DNA of 25,434 bases, from contig CAMLIL010000085.1 of the NCBI GenBank assembly GCA_946480015.1, positions 1 to 25,434 on the forward strand, read 5' to 3'. Below, one piece after another: positions 9,401 through 17,617 of the stretch; position 1 is the stretch's first letter; every line of letters begins with the position of its first letter. The notes beneath the pieces are model-generated. The model was not told where the DNA came from, made no database searches, and saw only the letters and a program-made list of their open reading frames with translations. This DNA is from an uncultured Oxalobacteraceae bacterium. Lineage in GTDB: Bacteria; Pseudomonadota; Gammaproteobacteria; Burkholderiales; Burkholderiaceae. The position numbers were made by a program, and so were the translations under genes.

Positions 9401-9835
9401 AAAAACCCGCTGTACGGAGCGAAGGTGGATCCCGACATCACTTTCCTCGGTTTCGACCTCACCGCCACGGAAGCCAAGGGCAATCCGGCCGCCGACGATG
9501 CGGGCTGGTTCTTTGTGATCAAGGAACGTCCAGGCGAGCCGCGCTTCGGCCTCGACATCAGTCGCGACAGCCCGCTGATCAATAGCTGGAGCGACCTCGC
9601 CTGGCCCGACGTCACCACCACCCATTCCATCTTGCGCATCAACGCGGGGATGATGGAGTACGCGCTCACCACGCCGCCTCCGCCCGGCGAAGGGCCGGAG
9701 GAAATGGCGCAGCATCTGGAAGACAGGCAGGTGAGCTGGAATCGCAATACGAATGCGGCCGACGTGGCCTACGTGCTCTATCAACTGCCGGTACTGGTGG
9801 CGGTGCACGCCGCCGAGATGCTGCCATCAACATGA
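6491..9835 (+). CDS. Uncharacterised 1114-aa protein with one central hydrophobic segment
   Basis: I do not recognise a named domain. Residues 621-658 (LPLWILIGG...AGYFWL) are an uninterrupted run of about 38 hydrophobic residues after RRYPK and before K659: a long single transmembrane helix or a tight hairpin. It separates a ~620-residue N-terminal part from a ~455-residue C-terminal part. The C-terminal part contains strongly conserved-looking stretches, GLNHEFARELLWREYPTDQR (835-854) and GWFFVIKERPGEPRFGLD (1005-1022), which I recall from uncharacterised proteins encoded in similar clusters (recollection, not verified). No N-terminal signal peptide is present. ATG 6491 overlaps the preceding TGA (ATGA) and GGGAGG lies 7 nt upstream. 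It may anchor the cassette product to a membrane (inference). Confidence 0.9.
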   Translation: MSHPLATYTFLPWTRQGLSLSIQQTESTPNPELRASVAIQLTLRAEGISGPVPDMNLATNKIQLHGPGDLLGIEQLPLIKTEPRHWNTDFEPNDLAHIEFYDEDFPWLYTPAKANSANHRHTPWLMLVVLEVGEFTDGKGDTAAPFIDIADLNKLPVKSELWAWAHVQANRNLGASDTTIVSDAGPAIADKLGATLAEDRDLAFSRIVCPRQLEPNKAYHAFLMPAFETGRVAALKLDVTKVDDAMRGAAEAHPERANLAGGSFPYYHRWYFRTGNKGDFESLVRLLKPQPMDVRVGRRDIDVQKPGSNLRGIAGPDLNGILRLGGALRIPEDTLPQHDKDEAKRFDDWAEPRPHQFQKDLAAFINLADDYATRTALDAHNDPHVPVDIGSLPNGDTDPDPLITPPLYGTWHALTKRLLLQQDGSPVPNTSNWVHELNLDPRHRSAAGLGTEVVRKRQEEYMNAAWDQIGDVLEANRKMRLAQFSRAVSLAWFTRNLAPLETKAPERLLMLSAPLSKRVMMDEVTLHKSISDSTIPAAFVAPTARRMLRPAGRLIRSLPAGAAPASSIPAEIMRGLNDGTLSTAQAPALPPGAPSVGGLADDVGSSVPAWLRDLLRRYPKLPLWILIGGLVLALLLLAGAFLIALLVAAAAVAGYFWLKQAAETFIAADSLRPATKGPDYVASLPPDPTFTLEVFGAVASVPATGTADNATAARFKDALGTSIAFDIEARRANPLRVRRPLVVTSAARQTVITLDPARSVPAFYFKTILFPGRIKDGLRETFAEAMAYPRIDQPMYRPLADISGDLLLPNVGLIPPNSISLLETNQPFIESYMVGLNHEFARELLWREYPTDQRGSYFRQFWDVSGYKDTAGLSPDALREKLYDIPKLHLWPSASALGAHDNRQPPGSPPKDEVVLSIRGELLKRYPTAVIYAHKADWQRKPDGSIDKTLIRVPITLTPEEESNPPPDKLKNPLYGAKVDPDITFLGFDLTATEAKGNPAADDAGWFFVIKERPGEPRFGLDISRDSPLINSWSDLAWPDVTTTHSILRINAGMMEYALTTPPPPGEGPEEMAQHLEDRQVSWNRNTNAADVAYVLYQLPVLVAVHAAEMLPST
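8351..8464 (+). other. Predicted transmembrane segment of the 1114-aa protein
   Basis: Codons 621-658 encode leucine/alanine/valine/isoleucine/glycine with no charged residue, preceded by an arginine/lysine-rich stretch and followed by Lys659. It is the only strongly membrane-like helix in the five-gene cassette. At ~38 residues it is long for one pass and short for a typical two-pass hairpin. Confidence 0.7.
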
Positions 9836-9838
9836 GGA
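9834..9838 (+). promoter_or_regulatory. Ribosome binding site that decides the start of the 1858-aa gene
   Basis: GAGGA overlaps the stop codon (TGA 9833-9835) of the preceding gene and lies 10 nt before ATG 9849. It supports 9849 rather than the in-frame ATG at 9753, which would add 32 unlikely residues inside the preceding gene. Confidence 0.75.
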
Positions 9839-9848
9839 ACGTGAATCC

Positions 9849-12800
9849 ATGGCTGATCTGAATGAGCTGCTGCTGCGCGCGCGCGCGCATCGCGAACAGA
9901 GCGATGCGAACGGCCGCGCCCTGGCGACGGAGACCGCGAGACTGGCCGGGCTGCGTGAACAACTCGCCAGCCTGACGCGCAAGGTAGCGCCGCACGACGG
10001 CCAGCAGGACGAGCGGACCGCGCTACTGCGGGCGGCGATCGCCGAAAGCGAAGCCAAGGTGGCGGGCATCAGGCGGGACAAGCGCGCGTCGGCCGACGAA
10101 TGGACGCGTATCAGCGGGCTGCTGGAGCCGCTGCTCGATCCGCGCCGCGCCATCGCCGCGCTGGATGCCGATTATCCGATTCTGCTGTTCCCGGTGCGGC
10201 TGGAAACGCGGTTCACTTCCGCCGCCGGCCCGAATGGCGCCGCCCGGCAGCTACTGGTTCGCATCTACCCTGACGACTGCCTGGTCGATAGCTTCGAGCC
10301 CGATCTGTCGGAGAACGAAGTCAAGAACCTCAGGCGTTACTGGTGCGGCATATGGGCTGCGGGCGGCGACCAGTCGCGCGAGCAGTCGGCCTGGCGCGAG
10401 CTGTGCGCGGCGCATGGCGCCGGCCGCGCCATGTACCTGATCCAGCAATACAAGCCGCTCGCGGACTCCGATCCCGCACCGGCGCGCAGCAGCCCGAGCG
10501 AGGTGATTCTCGCTATTCCCGCCGACGCACCGTTGGCGAATGCGGCGGAAAAGAGCAGCCTCGCCGCGTACTGGATCGCGACTTGGCGGGCCGGAAAAAA
10601 CGCCACCGCGCTCGCCGCCGCCTTACAGGCGCTGACCCTCGCAGTGGGCGCGGCGCGCGCCGAGGAACTGCGCACAACTTACCTGCCATTCAACGCCCAA
10701 GATCCGCCAGCCGCCGGCGTCAACCGGGCCGTGGTGCCCGTGTCCACGGTGTTCGTTGTGCTGACGGCCGTCGCGATCGCAGCCACCAAACGCCAGGCGT
10801 GGACCCGCGCCCCGCAGGCAGCGCTGCTGCCGGAGCGCTTCGTGCTGATTGCAGACAGCGGCCCCGAACATCTTGAAGTGCTCGGCGGCCTGGTGACGCA
10901 GCCATTGGCCGTGGGGCCGGATCCGCTGGCGGAACAGAGCGAGCAATTCCAGCAAGCCGACGGTGACCTGATCATGCCTGACCAGTTGCTCTGGATGTCC
11001 GACTTTGCCACGGCGCTCAAGGCCGGCATGGCGTTTCGCGTCGATCTCAGCGCGCGCCAGGCGGCCGAAGGGTTTGATCGCTTGTATGTGCTTGGCGTGC
11101 GGCTCAATCCCGATCCGCAGCAATCGCGGCAAGACTTCGAACACCTGCTTGCACACCATGCGGCCGGCCAGTCCGGGTTCGCGATCGTCCCGCAAGGCAC
11201 GGCGACCAATAACAGTGAACAGGGCTCCACCGGCTGGACCCGGGTGCAGGAGGCCGACGAGTTGTTTCCTCTGTCGCGCATGGCCACCGCCGGCCAACAG
11301 CAGTTTGACGAAAATGCGACCGCGCCCTACACCAAGACTGACGGGCTGCACCTGGCCGAAGCACTCGGCATCGATGCGGCCGTGCTGCAAGCGGTACCGA
11401 ATGCCGACGGCCTTGACCAGGTGCAGGCGCGCGCCATGAATATGGCACTGTTCCCGGCAACCCTGGGCTACTGGCTCGACACGCAGCTGCTGCCCTCATT
11501 CGGAGCCGAGACGATCGCGCGGATCCGCCGGCATTTCGTGGAGCGGGTCAGCGGCCGCGGCCCGGTTCCCATCGTACGCATAGGGAAGCAACCGTACGGT
11601 ATCGTAGCCACGACCGCCTTTAGCCGCATGACGTGGATGGACGCGATTGACGATGGCGGTGAGTTTCGGACAGCGGCCCGCTCCAAAGACCGTCAATTCT
11701 TGATGACGCTGCGCGACATCCTGCGCACGATCGCGCTGCGGTATTGGGACACGCTCGCGCTGAACGCGCCCCGCGTGGGACGGCGTAGCGCGAAACCTCA
11801 GCAGCAACTGCTCGACATCATGGGCCTGCACCCGTCCTCGGTTGAATTTCACCTGCAAATACTCGATAGCGCTGACCGCATCTGGAACGAGTACAAATTG
11901 GGCTCGAAACGCCGCGCTGTGCTAGAGGCTTCAATGCGGGCCAAGATGCAGGCGACCTTCCAGGTACTGAAGGACCTGGGTTACGGCGGCAAGGAGCCCG
12001 AGATCACAGCGAAATTTTTATCGGAAGTGGCGGGACCGATGACGCGTCCGGTGATCGACGTGCCGCCGCTGTCGGAGACGGCCGAGCTGACTTTGTGCAC
12101 GCCCGACAGCAAGAACTACCTAAGCTGGTGCCGCGAAAAAGCCAGAAGCGCTTTCGAGGATTTGCGGCTGCAGCGCGGCTTCAGCGAGGGCAAGACCCCG
12201 AACGCGCTGTTGTACCACGTGCTGCGGCATGCCCTGCAACTCGGCTATCACAGCACCGCCTTCGACCTGCACGAAGCGCACGAACTGCTCACCACCGACA
12301 GGATCACCGCCTACAAGGAACCGCTGTTTGTGCACGTGGCCGAGGGCACGGGCACCGAAAGCCGCTATGGCATGCTGTACGCAAAGCAGCCTGTGATCAC
12401 CGGCTCGGCCAACAGCACGGTGGCGGAGTTTATTCCCAAGTGGCTGGCCACGCTCGGCCAGAACAGTACCCTGGCCGCGCAAATCGAAGCGCTGCCGGTG
12501 CTGGAGCATGCCACCACCGCCGCTCTCGAGCGCGCCTTTGCGGAGCACATTGACCTGTGCAGTTATCGCTGGGACGCCTGGATGCTCAGCCTGGTGAACG
12601 AGCGCCTGCACCGCATGCGCCGTCCATCCGGCGATGCGAGCACGCGGCGCCAGGGCCTGTATCTGGGCGCGTTCGGCTGGGTGGAAAACCTGAAGCCGGA
12701 CCAGGGCCAGCGCTCCGCCGTGCAGTTGAACGAGGCCGAGGCCGCGGTATTCAACAAATCCGGCCAGCCACCCCTGTTCCGCGATGGCGCCAATGCCGGC

Positions 12801-15425
12801 CACGTGCTGGCGCCGTCGCTGAACCACGCGGGCACCGCCGCCGTGCTTCGCAACGGCTACGTGGCCAACGCCACGCCAGCCCAGCCGGACCTGCTTGCCA
12901 TAGACCTGTCGTCGGCGCGCGTGCGCATCGCGATCCAATTCATGGAAGGCATGCGCAACGGCCAGCCATTGGGCGCGCTGCTGGGCTACCAGTTCGAGCG
13001 CCGGCTGCACGACCGGCACAACGAAGCCGAGATGGACCGCTTCATCTATCAAGTGCGCAAGACGTTTCCACTGGCGTCCAAGCACCTGGTCGATACGGCC
13101 AACCCGGAGGCGGACAATGCTGCCATCCAGGCGGTGGAAGCGCGCAATGTGTGCGATGGCCTGCTGCTGATCGAGCACGTGCGCACCAGCGCCGTCAAGA
13201 CTTACCCATGGGGCAAGGCGCTGGAGCCGGCCGACGCCACCCAGCGCGCCATCATCGATGAAGAGGTGCTGAATCTGTTTCAGATCCACGACGCCATCTC
13301 GGACGTTTCCATTTCCGAAGCAGTCCATCAGCTCATGGTCGGGAACACCGATCGCGCGGCGGCGGCGATGGACGCCACCAGCAAAGGCAGCTTCCCGCCC
13401 GAACCGGATGTCGTGCGCACGCCTCGCAGCGGTATCGCGCTGACGCACCGCGTGGCCTTGCATCTGCCGGTCGATGCAGTCGCTGCCGCAGGCGCCAACG
13501 TACGCGGCGTGGTCGAACCGGCCATCGACCGCTGGCTCGAAAATATCTTCCCGCCCGTGGCCGATATCGTTGTTCACGTCGAGTTCCGCAACGGCGCGCC
13601 GGGCGGTCCGCCGGTGCCGGCGGACGTGACGATGCAGGATCTTGGGCTCGGCCCTGTCGACCTGCTCTACATCCTCGATTTTGGCAACGACCAGGCCATG
13701 GGCGAACTCGATGACCGCATCGTCAACCACATCATCACCACGCGCGGCCTGTCGCCCGATGGGTCAGTGCTGATCCGCTACACCGAGCCAGGCGGCCTGA
13801 AAAAGTCAGCCTTCGAAGTGGCGCCGCTCGCCGCCAGCCTGCGCTCGCTGCTGCTCAATGCAAGGCCGCTGCGGCCCACCGACGCGGCGATGCCGAACGA
13901 GGTTGATCGCAGCGTCGACGCCGGTGTGGCGATCGCACCTGCCCAGATGACCGCCGCACGGACAGCGGTGGCGCAGATCAGGACCGACGCAACCGCGCTG
14001 CGCGCGACGATCGACCCGCTTGCGCTCCCCGCTTCCGCGTTTGCCGCGGTGGTGGGCGCGGTTGACGGACTAAGTACCTCGTTCGTCGATTTGCAGCACC
14101 GGGCGGCACTGGCGGGAGTCGCTTTATCCAGCCCTGGATCGATCCTGCGGGCGCGCAGCGAATGGTTTCAGCAGGTGCGCGCCGCCGCCGTCAAGGTGGC
14201 GGACCGGTGGTCGGCCAAACTCGCCGCCTGCGATGCGATGCTGGCCGAAGCGGTCAATCCGGCGAACAGCGATCAGATGAGGCTTGACGCGATCGAGCGC
14301 GCCGAACGCGAAGTCTCCACCGTCTACACCGATCCGATACCTGCGACACCAGCGCTGTATCTGCCGATTGTGCAGGCCAAGCGCGCCACGTTTGCCGGTG
14401 CCCTGGGCGCCGTGCAGGCAGTGGGCACATCTGCGGCGGCCGATATCCAAACATTGTGGAACGCGTGGAGCGCGACCTTCCCTGGCCGCGCGGCGATCGA
14501 CCTTGCAGTCGACACGACGGCCGCGCAAGAAGACCTGGCGCGCGCGCTGATAGGCTCGATGCAGTCGCTGACATCGAGCCTCATCACCGAACTAGCCCAG
14601 CGCATTGCGAAGGCCGACAAGATGATTGCCGACGCGGCGACAGCAGCAGGCGAGGCGCAGGTACAACTGCTCACCGACGCCGTCAAGGCCTTGCTCGGTG
14701 ACGGGGCGCGCATCATTCCACGATTTACCTTATCGGCCGATCACGGCGATGAATGGCAAAACGCGTTCGACGGACGGGGCGCGCTGCTGACACACCTGCT
14801 GCCCGCGCGCGACTTTCCCGTTGACGACTGGATGTACGGGATCGCGCGCGTTCGGCCCAAGCTGCACGATTGGGAAAACGTGGTCTTGCTGACCGGCGCA
14901 TTCGGCACGGCCGAACCGTCGCTGGCGCCGGTGCAGTTTCCATTCAACGCGGCCGAGCCGTGGCTGGCGATGGAACTGCCCGCCGCATTCGAACTCAACA
15001 AATCGGGCGACCATCTGCTCTACACGGCGGCCTACGCGGGCGGCGCTTTCGACAAGAACGCGCCCCAGTTCGGCGGCTTGTTGATCGACGAATGGACCGA
15101 AGTGATCCCGGCGACGAAAGAAACCGCCGGGCTGGCCTTCAACTTTGATCGGCCAAACAACGAGCCGCCGCAGAGCATGTTGCTGGTCACGCCCGCGAGT
15201 GGTGGCCACCAGTGGAGTTGGGAAGATCTACAGCTGGCCATTCCCGAAACCTTCGACATGGCGAAGAAGCGCGCCGTGGAACCGCGCGACATCAGCGCTT
15301 CACCGCTCTCGCGCTTGCTGCCGGCGACATTGATGGCGTTCACGACGCATGCGATGTCGATCAGCAGCGAACTGCGCGTGGCCGATATCCTTGTTGCCGA
15401 GAAAAGGGTGAACCTGAATGGCTAA
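9849..15425 (+). CDS. Giant uncharacterised 1858-aa protein with N-terminal coiled coil
   Basis: No named domain recognised. Residues 1-95 are charged and helical with heptad character (probable coiled coil). Then comes YPILLFPVRLETRF (109-122), followed by a long mixed body with GRGPVPIVRIGKQPYG (569-584), SYRWDAWMLSLVNERL (905-920) and LGAFGWVENL (939-948). About 1340-1620 is again alanine-rich and helical. The C-terminal part (about 1640-1820) contains DWENVVLLTGAFG and GLLIDEWTEVIPATKETAGL (1743-1762), with many aromatic and acidic residues. I recall such stretches from a conserved uncharacterised family, but cannot verify it here. No signal peptide. The first codons contain a (GC)7 tract. 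A 13-bp gap separates it from the previous gene; its 3' end overlaps the next gene by 8 bp. A structural or scaffold role is plausible from size and composition, but this is inference. Confidence 0.9.
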   Translation: MADLNELLLRARAHREQSDANGRALATETARLAGLREQLASLTRKVAPHDGQQDERTALLRAAIAESEAKVAGIRRDKRASADEWTRISGLLEPLLDPRRAIAALDADYPILLFPVRLETRFTSAAGPNGAARQLLVRIYPDDCLVDSFEPDLSENEVKNLRRYWCGIWAAGGDQSREQSAWRELCAAHGAGRAMYLIQQYKPLADSDPAPARSSPSEVILAIPADAPLANAAEKSSLAAYWIATWRAGKNATALAAALQALTLAVGAARAEELRTTYLPFNAQDPPAAGVNRAVVPVSTVFVVLTAVAIAATKRQAWTRAPQAALLPERFVLIADSGPEHLEVLGGLVTQPLAVGPDPLAEQSEQFQQADGDLIMPDQLLWMSDFATALKAGMAFRVDLSARQAAEGFDRLYVLGVRLNPDPQQSRQDFEHLLAHHAAGQSGFAIVPQGTATNNSEQGSTGWTRVQEADELFPLSRMATAGQQQFDENATAPYTKTDGLHLAEALGIDAAVLQAVPNADGLDQVQARAMNMALFPATLGYWLDTQLLPSFGAETIARIRRHFVERVSGRGPVPIVRIGKQPYGIVATTAFSRMTWMDAIDDGGEFRTAARSKDRQFLMTLRDILRTIALRYWDTLALNAPRVGRRSAKPQQQLLDIMGLHPSSVEFHLQILDSADRIWNEYKLGSKRRAVLEASMRAKMQATFQVLKDLGYGGKEPEITAKFLSEVAGPMTRPVIDVPPLSETAELTLCTPDSKNYLSWCREKARSAFEDLRLQRGFSEGKTPNALLYHVLRHALQLGYHSTAFDLHEAHELLTTDRITAYKEPLFVHVAEGTGTESRYGMLYAKQPVITGSANSTVAEFIPKWLATLGQNSTLAAQIEALPVLEHATTAALERAFAEHIDLCSYRWDAWMLSLVNERLHRMRRPSGDASTRRQGLYLGAFGWVENLKPDQGQRSAVQLNEAEAAVFNKSGQPPLFRDGANAGHVLAPSLNHAGTAAVLRNGYVANATPAQPDLLAIDLSSARVRIAIQFMEGMRNGQPLGALLGYQFERRLHDRHNEAEMDRFIYQVRKTFPLASKHLVDTANPEADNAAIQAVEARNVCDGLLLIEHVRTSAVKTYPWGKALEPADATQRAIIDEEVLNLFQIHDAISDVSISEAVHQLMVGNTDRAAAAMDATSKGSFPPEPDVVRTPRSGIALTHRVALHLPVDAVAAAGANVRGVVEPAIDRWLENIFPPVADIVVHVEFRNGAPGGPPVPADVTMQDLGLGPVDLLYILDFGNDQAMGELDDRIVNHIITTRGLSPDGSVLIRYTEPGGLKKSAFEVAPLAASLRSLLLNARPLRPTDAAMPNEVDRSVDAGVAIAPAQMTAARTAVAQIRTDATALRATIDPLALPASAFAAVVGAVDGLSTSFVDLQHRAALAGVALSSPGSILRARSEWFQQVRAAAVKVADRWSAKLAACDAMLAEAVNPANSDQMRLDAIERAEREVSTVYTDPIPATPALYLPIVQAKRATFAGALGAVQAVGTSAAADIQTLWNAWSATFPGRAAIDLAVDTTAAQEDLARALIGSMQSLTSSLITELAQRIAKADKMIADAATAAGEAQVQLLTDAVKALLGDGARIIPRFTLSADHGDEWQNAFDGRGALLTHLLPARDFPVDDWMYGIARVRPKLHDWENVVLLTGAFGTAEPSLAPVQFPFNAAEPWLAMELPAAFELNKSGDHLLYTAAYAGGAFDKNAPQFGGLLIDEWTEVIPATKETAGLAFNFDRPNNEPPQSMLLVTPASGGHQWSWEDLQLAIPETFDMAKKRAVEPRDISASPLSRLLPATLMAFTTHAMSISSELRVADILVAEKRVNLNG

Positions 15426-17277
15426 TGTAATCAAACCACCGCTGGATATGGCCGCCGCCCTGGAGATCCGCACCCTGCCCTCCATCACGCGTTGGGAGCG
15501 GGTTGAAGGCATCCCTCGCGCGCATGATCTGGCGCGGGCGCTGCGTGCCGAAGTGCGCGATCCTTTGTGGATGCTCGCGCGGCAGTGGCAATTGGGCGAG
15601 TTCATCGGGGACGACGCGGGTTCGCCGGTGTTCGCCAAGCTGCATATCAAGACGACCAAGCTGACCACGTATGCGCCGCGCGACGGCGCCGAGCAGGCGT
15701 TTGACGACAGCACGCCGCTGGAGAGCCGCGTCGAACAGCGGCCCATCGCTTTCACGGCTGGCGCACAGCGCCTGTCGCTCGACCTGCGGCTGCTGATGGG
15801 CCGTCAATGGCTGAAACTGGTCACGCGGGACGGATTGCCGTTTGCGGCTGGCTTTAGAGCCGTGTTCAAGGTGGAAGTGCCGGATCCCTTGTCGCCACTT
15901 TCGGCGGGCGTGTGCGCGCATCCCGAGGCCTGGCAGCACGAGGCCGCCTTCGCGGGCCGCGCCATGGATGGCTATCTCTGGTATCAATGGCTGGTGGCGC
16001 GTCCTTCTCCGCGCGACTATTCCACCTTGCCGCCGCCGCTGGTGATCGGCGGGGCCGATGCCGATGCTGTCGATCTGTTGGGAGATCGCTTCATCGCGTG
16101 GTTTGACCAACTGATCGACCAGCCCTTGAAGCCGGAAGAAAACGCGTGGGATCCCGCGCGACTGGAGTATCGCTTTGAGTGCTCGGCGCCGCTTGCCGAC
16201 GGCCGGAAAGAGTTTGCGGCCGAAGAATACTACCTCGGCGATCTGGACTGGTACGCGCTCGACGCGGCGCCCGCGAGCGCGGCGCCGGCGCAGCGGCCCG
16301 AGGTTCAGTCCGAGATTATTCAGAGCTTTATTCCGACCTCCGTCGAGTTCTCTGGGATGGCCAATCCGCGTTGGTGGACCTTTGAAGATCGCAAGGTTAA
16401 CTTTGGCGCTATCAAACCCGATACCACCGATATCGCCAAGCTGCTGATGCTCGAGTTTGGGCTCGTGTATAGCAACGACTGGTGCATCGTTCCCGTGCCG
16501 CTGGCTGCTGGCACGGTGGCGGATGTGGCCGGTCTGGCCGTGACCAACGTCTTTGGCGAGCGGCTATGGATCGAGCCGGCGGGGCAGGCGCCGGAACAGG
16601 TGTGGCAGCGCTGGAGCATGTTCACGCAGCACCAGATTACGCCATCGCGCACACCCAGCACCAGCCTGCTGATGCTGCCGACCGTGCCCAAGGTCCAAGA
16701 GGGTGAACCGCTGGAAAAAGTGATCATTGTGCGGGATGAAATGGCGAACATGGTGTGGGGGATCGAGGACACGATTCCCTTACCGCACGGGGTGGGAAGG
16801 TCGGGCCATGGCGCCGCTGCCGAGACGCTGCGCTTTTTCGAGCGGCTGGTGGGCGGTTTGCCCCCCGTGCCTGCGCTGGTGAACGAGGCGAAGGTGCGCT
16901 ATGAGGTGATGAGCACGGTGCCTGAGAATTGGATTCCGTTTATTCCGGTGCACGTGCCCGGTGACAATCGACAGATCCAGCTGCAGCGCGCCAGCCTGCC
17001 GCGCCGGGTTGAAAACCAGGTTGGGCCTGGGGAAAAGATCAAGCCGCGCACTTCCCTGCTCAGAGAGGGACTCGATCGCGTCGCGCTAGAAGCGTATTTT
17101 GTGCACGAGGAGGAAGTACCGCGGTCGGGAGTGCAGGTGACGCAGGCGTTTCAGCGGACACGGTGGACTGATGGGCGGGTCGTTATCTGGTTTGGGGCGA
17201 CCAAGCGGGTTGGGCGTGGGGAAGGGTCGAGCGGATTGCAGTTTGATCGGCTGGTGGCGGTGCCGAAAAAAACATAA
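15418..17277 (+). CDS. Uncharacterised 619-aa protein, last gene of the cassette
   Basis: No named domain. The N-terminus is striking: TRWERVEGIPRAHDLARALR (24-43), then EVRDPLWMLARQWQLGEFIG (45-64) and DDAGSPV, a tryptophan-rich block that looks strongly conserved. Later segments include NDWCIVPVPLAAGTVADVAG, VFGERLWIEP, a Met-Ala-Asn-Met-Val-Trp-Gly stretch and WIPFIPVHVPGDNRQIQLQR. The composition is soluble, mixed alpha/beta, without signal peptide or membrane segment. ATG 15418 overlaps the upstream stop by 8 bp, with AAGGG (15404-15408) 9 nt ahead. The last ~100 bp before the stop are less GC-rich than the rest. Position and overlap say it belongs to the same complex or pathway as the four genes before it. 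Function unknown. Confidence 0.9.
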   Translation: MANVIKPPLDMAAALEIRTLPSITRWERVEGIPRAHDLARALRAEVRDPLWMLARQWQLGEFIGDDAGSPVFAKLHIKTTKLTTYAPRDGAEQAFDDSTPLESRVEQRPIAFTAGAQRLSLDLRLLMGRQWLKLVTRDGLPFAAGFRAVFKVEVPDPLSPLSAGVCAHPEAWQHEAAFAGRAMDGYLWYQWLVARPSPRDYSTLPPPLVIGGADADAVDLLGDRFIAWFDQLIDQPLKPEENAWDPARLEYRFECSAPLADGRKEFAAEEYYLGDLDWYALDAAPASAAPAQRPEVQSEIIQSFIPTSVEFSGMANPRWWTFEDRKVNFGAIKPDTTDIAKLLMLEFGLVYSNDWCIVPVPLAAGTVADVAGLAVTNVFGERLWIEPAGQAPEQVWQRWSMFTQHQITPSRTPSTSLLMLPTVPKVQEGEPLEKVIIVRDEMANMVWGIEDTIPLPHGVGRSGHGAAAETLRFFERLVGGLPPVPALVNEAKVRYEVMSTVPENWIPFIPVHVPGDNRQIQLQRASLPRRVENQVGPGEKIKPRTSLLREGLDRVALEAYFVHEEEVPRSGVQVTQAFQRTRWTDGRVVIWFGATKRVGRGEGSSGLQFDRLVAVPKKT

Positions 17278-17285
17278 GCGGGTCT

Positions 17286-17317
17286 GTGTGACGCTGCTGA
17301 TTTGTAGGTGGTCACAC
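17286..17317 (+). repeat. Inverted repeat just after the cassette (possible weak terminator)
   Basis: GTGTGAC (17286-17292) and GTCACAC (17311-17317) are perfect 7-bp arms around an 18-nt loop, 8 bp after the operon stop. There is no T-run after it, so Rho-independent termination is doubtful; it could instead stabilise the 3' end or bind a protein. Confidence 0.35.
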
Positions 17318-17412
17318 TGCCGCGCTGAAGATCGTCGGGGCGTCTCACCTTCCTTCAAACACGACAATCATTTTCCTCCAATTCCACCAGCAATTTGAAT
17401 CGAGGGCGATCG

Positions 17413-17550
17413 ATGCCGCTGTTGACTCTACTTCTTGCGCTCGGAACTGGCGCCGAGGCCAGCCTTGCCGCGAAGCCCATGCCGGACGACGCAGAATCCA
17501 TCATACGCTCTGTACACCTTGCTGCGAAGGCAAAGAATTATTCGGTCGCG
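17413..17550 (+). pseudogene. 5' fragment of a probable exported-protein gene, cut by a group II intron remnant
   Basis: ATG 17413 has GAGGG (17402-17406) 6 nt upstream and opens a frame of about 46 codons: a hydrophobic start (MPLLTLLLALGTGAEASLA) that resembles a signal peptide, then an acidic/helical segment (PDDAESIIRSVHLAAKAK). A TTG at 17395 would add MNRGRS, giving a better positively charged n-region, but lacks a ribosome site. At about 17550 the sequence changes into the reverse complement of a group II intron 3' end; the frame then reads intron antisense until a chance stop at 17634. The rest of the gene is not visible in the window. I cannot name the protein. Confidence 0.5.
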
Positions 17551-17617
17551 GTAGGGACAGGAATCGCCTCCTGCCCCCCGCACAGATCCCTGCGAGCGGA
17601 ACTACCGCACAAGGCTC
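17550..17617 (-). mobile_element. Group II intron 3' end: domain V and VI-like RNA
   Basis: On the minus strand, immediately after the maturase stop, the sequence begins GAGCC, continues with a GCGG...CCGC hairpin and returns with GGGATC: the layout of a ~34-nt domain V. It is followed by CTGTGCGGGGGGCAGGAG...CTGTCCCTACC, which folds as a domain VI-like stem and ends where an intron 3' splice site is expected. Direct adjacency to the maturase C-terminus supports the call. The pairing is imperfect, so it may be decayed. The subclass is not assigned. Confidence 0.65.

Noticed and set aside
9753..9848. Upstream in-frame ATG extending the 1858-aa protein by 32 residues
   Set aside because: The extra residues are Cys/Trp/Arg-rich, lie wholly inside the preceding gene and lack a ribosome site; GAGGA before 9849 fits better.
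12120..13730. 536-codon minus-strand frame inside the 1858-aa gene
   Set aside because: Same antisense GC artefact, with no recognisable domain.
677..17277. Contractile injection system, type VI secretion or phage tail locus
   Set aside because: No sheath, tube, VgrG/spike, baseplate, LysM adaptor or AAA+ ATPase recognised among the five proteins; large size alone is not enough.
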